Below, one piece after another: positions 58,030-64,000 of a stretch of DNA of 64,000 bases. Both the position numbers and the translations under genes were made by a program. The stretch comes from Calamus simplicifolius (lineage: Eukaryota > Streptophyta > Magnoliopsida > Arecales > Arecaceae), in contig UESW01001856.1 of assembly GCA_900491605.1 (NCBI GenBank), positions 249,025 to 313,024 on the forward strand, in the 5' to 3' direction. Position 1 is the stretch's first letter; each line of letters opens with the position of its first letter. The notes beneath the pieces are model-generated. The model was given only the letters and a program-made list of their open reading frames with translations, made no database searches and was not told the origin of the DNA.

Positions 58030-59240
58030 CAAGTGTATGAACAACCATTTTGTAATTGATTTGTTATTTAATAGATACCGCGGTTTTAGATAAAAATATG
58101 TCATTGATGAATGATATGTATAAAATTTAAATAGATAGATATTTTTAAAAATAGTTACCTTGGGCACAATGAAATAAATTTCATCTATGAAAATGTTTCA
58201 ACATATATAAAGTCATTAATTAATATCAATTTCATTAAGAAAAAAAGTAATTAATATCAATATTCATTAAGAAAAAAAAAAGGGAGACAAGCAAAAAAGG
58301 GCTGATCATTACTTTATATGAGATACATATAAATTTGAATTAGATGGTGTAAAAGAGTTTTGAACGTGATGAATATTCTATATATGAAGGCTATATATGA
58401 AACCTAATGTAGTTACCCAATATATCATTTCCCTTTGTCACTACTTCGAGAAGCATCTGCAAATATTCTTTAATATCATTGAATCTTCATCATCATGGAT
58501 TGTTGTGTCCAGGAAAAGGATTAATGATAACATTCTGCACAACTAAATCATAAAGTACATCTTAGTTTGAATTGTAGATTTCATGTTAAGAATTGTACTA
58601 ATTTTTCTTAGTTAAAATTCTATTTAGTGTCTTAGATCAATGTCTTAGATCAAGGTTCAAATTAAGGAGATAGAGGTTTTAAACCTTTGAGCTAATAGCT
58701 TTTATGATTTTTCCAATTTCAAATATTATTCAAATATAATAAGCAATAGAGACACTAAAAGATAACAAAAATTTTGAATGATAAAGCAATTAACCGGCAA
58801 ATAACTGATATAGAAAACGCTTTAAAGTTCTCCATTGAAATTGTTGGTTTTATAAATTAATACATGAAATTAATTCGCATGAAACTCTAAAATAATATTT
58901 TTATTTATCAACAAATGGCTAGTGTTTATTGAGGCATTGAGGTGTTTATTCGAAGCAAGTTACTATTTAATACAAAATTTGAATTGTGAATAAAATATCT
59001 AAATGTTGATATAATTTTTTGAAAAATAAGAATTTTTGCAAGCTATGATATAAAGCTACCAAAAATTAGCTAGTGCTATGATAAGAAACGGGAGGAAGAA
59101 GGAGAAGAAGAAGAAGAAAAAAAGGGAAAACGAAGGGGATGGCTGCCGGCGATAGCTAGCACTAGGCCGATCGAAATTTAATAGCGGATAAGGCCAAGGA
59201 ATACCAAGAGTCCCAGACTTACGAAGAGTCTTGTCTCCTA
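58030..59240. other. AT-rich noncoding spacer in block A2
   Basis: No gene is seen; it matches 14380-15590. Confidence 0.6.
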
Positions 59241-59269
59241 GAACTCTGTGTGGGCGCTGACCTAGCACC

Positions 59270-60585
59270 CAGGCTAACACCTACTAACTAATACCTTTTG
59301 TTCAATAGGATGATAGAAAAGGTATCCAATACCTTTTCGAGAATAACCGATGAACCTACATTTTTCAGCCCTAACATTTAGCTTATGTACAAATTCTTTT
59401 TTAACATAAGCTAGGCAATCCCAAATTTTAAGATGTTTAAGACTTGGCTTCTTGCCATTCCATAATTCATATGGAGTGCTAGGAATTGATTTTGATAGTA
59501 CTCTATTTATTACATATGCAGCAGTTTCTAGGGCATAACCCCGAAGGATATTGAAAGATCGTGAAGCACATCATGGACCGTACCATGTCAAACATGGAAC
59601 GATTCCTCCTTTCTGCTACACCATTTAATTGTGGTGTATATGGAGGTGTCCATTTAGAGAGAATATCATTATCCTTAAGATGATTAAGAAACTCGCTGGA
59701 TAAGTATTCACCTCCTCGATCAGATCGAAGGATTTTAATACCTTTTCCAGTTTGTTTCTCAACCATATTTTGATACTCTTTAAACTTTTCAAAGGCTTCG
59801 GATTTATGTTTCATAAGATACACATATCCGAACCTTGATAAATCATCTATAAATGTGATGAAATAAGAGTATCATCTATAGCTTGAGTTGACATGGGTCC
59901 ACATACATCTGAATGTATTAACCCTAATAATTCAGTTACCCTTTCTCCATATCCAGTAAATGAAGACTTGATCATTTTTCCAATGAGGCAAGATTCACAA
60001 GTTTTTAATGATTGAAAATCATAAGGTCCAAAGAAATTTTTGTTATATAACTTGTTAATCCTTGACTTACTTATATGACCTAATCGACAATGCCAAAGGA
60101 ATGTTTCATTGGTACCATCTCTCTTTCTCCTTTTGTTTTTAACAAGCAACACATTATCATTGAGTGATAGAGTTAAAAGACCATTCATAAATTTTTCCAT
60201 TCCAAAAAAGTCATTTGAATAAGATATAGAGCATCCATTGCTCTCAACTTTTATTTCATAACATTGTTTTAATAACAATGGTACAGAAATAATATTTTTG
60301 ACTATATTTGGAATAAAATAACAATCTTTTAATTCAAGTATTTTGCCCAACTAGGTTCCAACAGCTTCTGCATGGATGGCCTCTCCACTCGCCCCATAAA
60401 GCTTGAAGTCACCTTTCTCCAACCTTCTAATTTTGTGAAGCCCCTTTTGATGCTTTATCGGTACCCTGCTTCAAACTTGCCAGGTACTTCTTACAATTCT
60501 TCTTCCAATGTCCTTTCTTACCGCAGAAGAAATAAGATCCATCATCCGAAGACTTCTTTGTCTTCTTCTTCTTGATGCAGCCATT
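59270..60585 (-). pseudogene. Ty1/copia gag-pol fragment, copy in block A2
   Basis: Same order and lesions as 15600-16920: CGKKGHWKKNC zinc knuckle with its first Cys changed to Tyr, missing protease core, WHCRLGHISKSR pre-integrase, the frameshift near 59855, and LRSDRGGEY integrase core. It differs by a few substitutions and a one-base deletion near 59555. The shared damage shows it was dead before the block was duplicated. Confidence 0.88.
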
Positions 60586-61839
60586 AGCCCATCAAAAACT
60601 CGAGTAAAAATTAACGAGTAGCAAGTGAACTTGACTTATAAACACCTAACATATTTCTCTCCCAACTTGGTTAGTGGGTGAGCTCGGGGATTACACGAAT
60701 CTATCCAAAATCCAAAAATAAGTTTCATTTCCTGATGGCTAGAAAGGATAACCATTTATGTCATAAAGGCTGACCTGATATGCTGTACACGTGTTTCGGT
60801 CAAGAGGATTTTCACCCTTGTCAACAACCAATTTGAATAAAAAATTGAAGAAATATTGAAACCGTGTTTCACGGATTTTATCTTCAAAAATTCGTAATCA
60901 AGGTGGCCATAACGCGTGAACTTTATCCGAAGAAGCGAAATTTAATATAGGGATATTGTATTTTGTGCACGACTAATAATAGCTAATAAGAAGATTTTAT
61001 TCTTCAATTTTATTATGTGAGTGAATTAATTAACGTATTCGTTTTCATTTTTCCATGGCTACTACTGCATGGGTTCTTACTTCTCTTTGTGCTACCTGTT
61101 TCTTTTCCTCACAATATATATATATAAATGTTAACACATGATCTAGAGAGCGCTACAAAACAAAAGATAATTAAAAGAGGATTTGATGAGCTCCGAGCCT
61201 GGTCCCAAAGCGAGAGGCTCCAATCTCAGCAGTGTGGCTGGCACTAGTCATGTGAATATTGAATCAACTGCATTCCAAGGATGTGATAGATAGTGAATTT
61301 TTCCTTGGTATATGAGATATGCTTGGGCCCCAATATATTATTACTGTCTTCCCAACTTCTTAGTATTTATGAGAATATGTTATCACCTTGTGCTGAGTAA
61401 CAGGCTTCGTCACGCTAGGGGTGGGTCAGCGGACTAATTATTTCCAGGCGTTAAATTTGGTGGGGCTGGCTAATTTATGGTTGCAACCATGCACATAATA
61501 AATCCTACCATCTCTTCCAGAAGATCCAAAACATAAAAAAAAAAGAGTCCTATATATATATATCCTGTGGTACGGAAAAGGGTAAAAAATTAATAGAGTT
61601 TTATTCAAAACATAGAAACGTACGTATGTACAATAATTTAACCTATATATCTACCCACATCCATCACGATCAGCAGTTTGTATATAGCTTGGATGGAGAT
61701 CTAATTACTTGACTCGAATCAAAATCAACTAAATGTGGGTGTTGCGTGCCATGGTGTAGCTATTTGCACGCACACCTACCATCCATTATGGCAAGCGATA
61801 TGTGGCACCAACCTCAATTGGATGACATTAACTTATGGA

Positions 61840-62750
61840 TGCATCCAAAAAAAGGTTTTCCAACGCAAAGCCTCCATCAAGTCCTTTTAATATACGTTAC
61901 GAAATTTAATTTAGGGATATTGTATTTTGTGCACTTCTAATAATAGCTAATAAGAAGATTTTGCGATTAAGAAAATTTTGTTACCATGCGAAGTTTCTTC
62001 GAAGCAGCGACTAACAACTACGAGATAATGTATATTAAAAGGACTTATAATATAGGGATTTTCCTTGCGACCGTATCCAAAAAGATTTTCCAACACTTGG
62101 CATTCATCAATTTCGTGTATTTCGTGTATTTCGTCAACGACTTATAATAGTTAATTATTCATCACTTCTTTTGAGTACGTACGGTAATAGTTAATGTGTC
62201 AACGACTTATAATAGTTAATTAGAAGATTTTACGATCAATGAGGACCCACTGCGTTAAGAAAATTTTATTATCAAGATGAGTATTTTCACAAACCAACTG
62301 ACAACTACGAAACAATGTATGCTGAACTCTATTCTTACGAGTGTATCTAAAAAGATTTTTCAACGCAAACTATTCATCACTTCTTTTGAGATACGTACGG
62401 TACGAAATTTAATATACAAATGAACGAGGAAAAACTAGCAACCGAGAACTGTGGGACAGTGTATGTTGAACTCTATCCTTGGAGTGTATCTAAAAAGATT
62501 TTTCAACGCAAACTATTCGTCATATCGAAATTTAATATAAGGATCCACGAGGGCCGACCGCTTTAAGAAAATTTTGTTACCATATCGCGCAACTATGACG
62601 CAAGTCTATCCTTACGAGTGTATCTAAAAAGATTTTGCAACACAAAACTATTCATTATTTCTTTAAAGATAGATTACGAAATTAAATCGGCATTTATATT
62701 CGAACAATCGAGAGAACAGTACTGGATAAACATCCAGTGCGAATCTGGAC
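61840..62750 (+). repeat. A-family degenerate tandem repeats, block A2
   Basis: Counterpart of 18190-19240. The middle is rearranged: GTGTATTTCGTGTATTTCGT and GTCAACGACTTATAATAG stretches are duplicated near 62115-62220. Confidence 0.7.
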
Positions 62751-62754
62751 AGCC

Positions 62755-62761
62755 TATAAAA
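62755..62761 (+). promoter_or_regulatory. TATA box of block A2 unit 2
   Basis: TATAAAA in the same context as at 19243. Confidence 0.55.
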
Positions 62762-62900
62762 GCGATGCATAGGATGGGTTTAGCATTCGAAATGGATTGT
62801 TCTCTCTTTCTCTCCCTGAAATACAACCCTGACTCCCCTTGATCCCTTCTTTCGGATCCGAGAGAAGCCATCCCTCTTCCAAGAAGCACTAGAGAGACAG

Positions 62901-63047
62901 ATGAGGAAGCGGAAGTCGAAGGCAAAGCCATCACACATGATGGCCCTTGTTTTTGGTGGTCTCATGTCATCCATACCTAATTGTCTCATAATGGGCGAGT
63001 TCTTGGAGCTATCAATGAGGGGGACGAGCTGGTTCCATCTGCCCTAA
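62901..63047 (+). other. 48-codon exon-like frame, block A2 unit 2
   Basis: The frame starts MRKRKSKAKPSHMM and ends TSWFHLP before TAA. An overlapping frame (SHNGRVLGAINEGDELVP from about 62981) stays open for 86 codons and reaches a GTATTC donor-like site near 63182. This might be the real first exon if the unit is a gene. No family recognised. Confidence 0.25.
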
Positions 63048-63520
63048 GACTGCTTTGGGTGCATCGCTGTCTCGATGCGCACGATGCACGAGCAGCGAAG
63101 TCGATGTCGTTGATGTTGGGATGGATGCAGCGATGGCTGGCTGGACTGCCAACATCCTCGAGGAAGAAAGGAGGCACCAAGGTATTCTCTTCCTTCATCA
63201 GGGAAGAAGTTAAAACTGCAAAATTTAGCTGCATATTTTAAGTTTGTCTCTCTTTTTATATGTATATATACACATATCCATGCATGCATGCACAAACAAA
63301 TACACATATATAAGTATGTATGGGTGTGTATAACTGTTTAACTCTTTGAAGATTGAACTTTGTGTGGGCTAATGGCTATTAATATTTGTATTTTTCATTG
63401 GGTGCTGCGGTTGAAATGGCTACAGAGGATGGCACAATTTGAGGGACTTCGGCCCTCTTCAGATCCACCCGCCCTCTTCAGATCCACTCTTCCTCCTACT
63501 TTGGTCACGGGGTGTTGCAG

Positions 63521-63700
63521 CCAATTCATTGCAAATGCCAATGACATTACCGGTTGGAAATGCTCCCCAACGACCAAAGCAGCTGTTTGTTTATCCATGG
63601 TCTCTAAGCTTTTCGCCTCAAAAGCAATCACCACCTACTTGTCCATTGGGATGGGGATTGTTCGATGATGTAATGCTCATCGGCAAATTATTTGAAGTTT
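63521..63700 (+). other. Second exon-like segment shared by block A units
   Basis: After an acceptor-like GGTGTTGCAG at about 63511-63520 the sequence CCAATTCATTGCAAATGCCA continues for about 140 bp. It matches 14240-14350 and 57905-58015. In those copies it follows the TATA block more closely, as if intervening DNA had been lost. Frames are open on both strands, so coding strand is uncertain. I do not recognise it. Confidence 0.3.
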
Positions 63701-64000
63701 GAGTTTTGTGGCAAGGAGTACATAGAGGATCATGCATTCTAATTCTTCATCTTGACTGCTTCCTTTGTTTTTTTTGATTTGAGTCGTTGCCCATATCGCC
63801 ATAAAGTCTTGCTTGATAAATTTCTATGCTCTATTTTACCTCTTCTAAGATAAATTTCTAAGATGAGTGGCGGATGCCTGGGCCTAGTCCTTGGTCCAAG
63901 CTATCAGCATCATGGAAGAATGCTTCCCACGCAAGGAAAATGGTCCTGGCTTCGGTTGTGCCGTAATTCCTTTGGCTTCTTTGACCTCTCCATTTAGAAG

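Larger units (their letters stand above)
57089..64000 (+). repeat. Segmental duplication block A, copy 2 (runs off the window)
   Basis: Direct repeat of 13421-20480 with the same order of parts. It differs in the second repeat array (62108-62230 versus 18480-18770) and between 63048 and 63654, where this copy has extra exon-like sequence. The true right border is outside the window. Confidence 0.88.

Noticed and set aside
1..64000. tRNA, rRNA and snRNA genes
   Set aside because: I looked for typical tRNA box motifs and rRNA-like GC-rich conserved stretches while reading and saw none I could support; a covariance-model scan was not possible.

Overview
This window looks like repeat-dense intergenic DNA from a flowering plant. 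It has plant Ty1/copia and Tat-lineage Ty3/gypsy retrotransposons, CACTA (En/Spm) and hAT DNA transposons, GT-AG introns, TATA boxes and AATAAA signals. A monocot, perhaps a palm, fits the element styles, but that is a guess. I found no intact host gene, rRNA, tRNA or CRISPR array. Nearly every coding stretch is a broken transposon gene or a captured host-gene fragment.

Layout. 1-3590: two unrelated copia pol fragments fused head to tail, plus copia 3' noncoding DNA. 3599-13121: 3' part of a Tat-lineage gypsy element (Tat1) with RNase H, archaeal-type RNase H, integrase, a 3' UTR tandem array, an intron-containing antisense gene and the 3' LTR. 13421-20480: block A1, with two copies of a promoter/exon-like unit flanking a copia fragment. 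20601-21242: a hAT element with an 8-bp target duplication. 21251-27971: block B1, a CACTA-derived segment carrying apparent fragments of the kinetochore gene CENP-C and of an amino-acid permease gene. 27972-32475: copia RT/RNase H, a plant-transposon gag/env-like region and block C1 with Sirevirus-type polypurine tracts. 33421-41201: a second Tat element (Tat2) from 5' LTR to 3' UTR, cut off before its 3' LTR. 41202-53621: block B2, a second copy of B, split by a complete 6,284-bp CACTA element (46855-53138). 53640-54515: a probable copia LTR. 54516-56528: block C2. 56531-57060: copia RNase H. 57089-64000: block A2, a second copy of A.

The order A1-B1-C1-(partial A)-Tat2-B2-C2-A2, all in direct orientation, is best explained by local tandem duplication of an A-B-C unit of tens of kilobases, later broken by insertions and deletions. 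The nested CACTA inserted after the B duplication, because B1 keeps the empty site and B2 shows an AAT target duplication.

The most interesting items are the host-gene capture in the B CACTA (CENP-C exons with their introns, plus an antisense permease exon), the Tat antisense gene with its own TATA box, three 76-nt introns and AATAAA signal, a possible second antisense unit in the same 3' region, hairpin-forming Tat arrays, and a four-copy promoter/exon-like block of unknown identity. All statements of similarity between copies are by eye.
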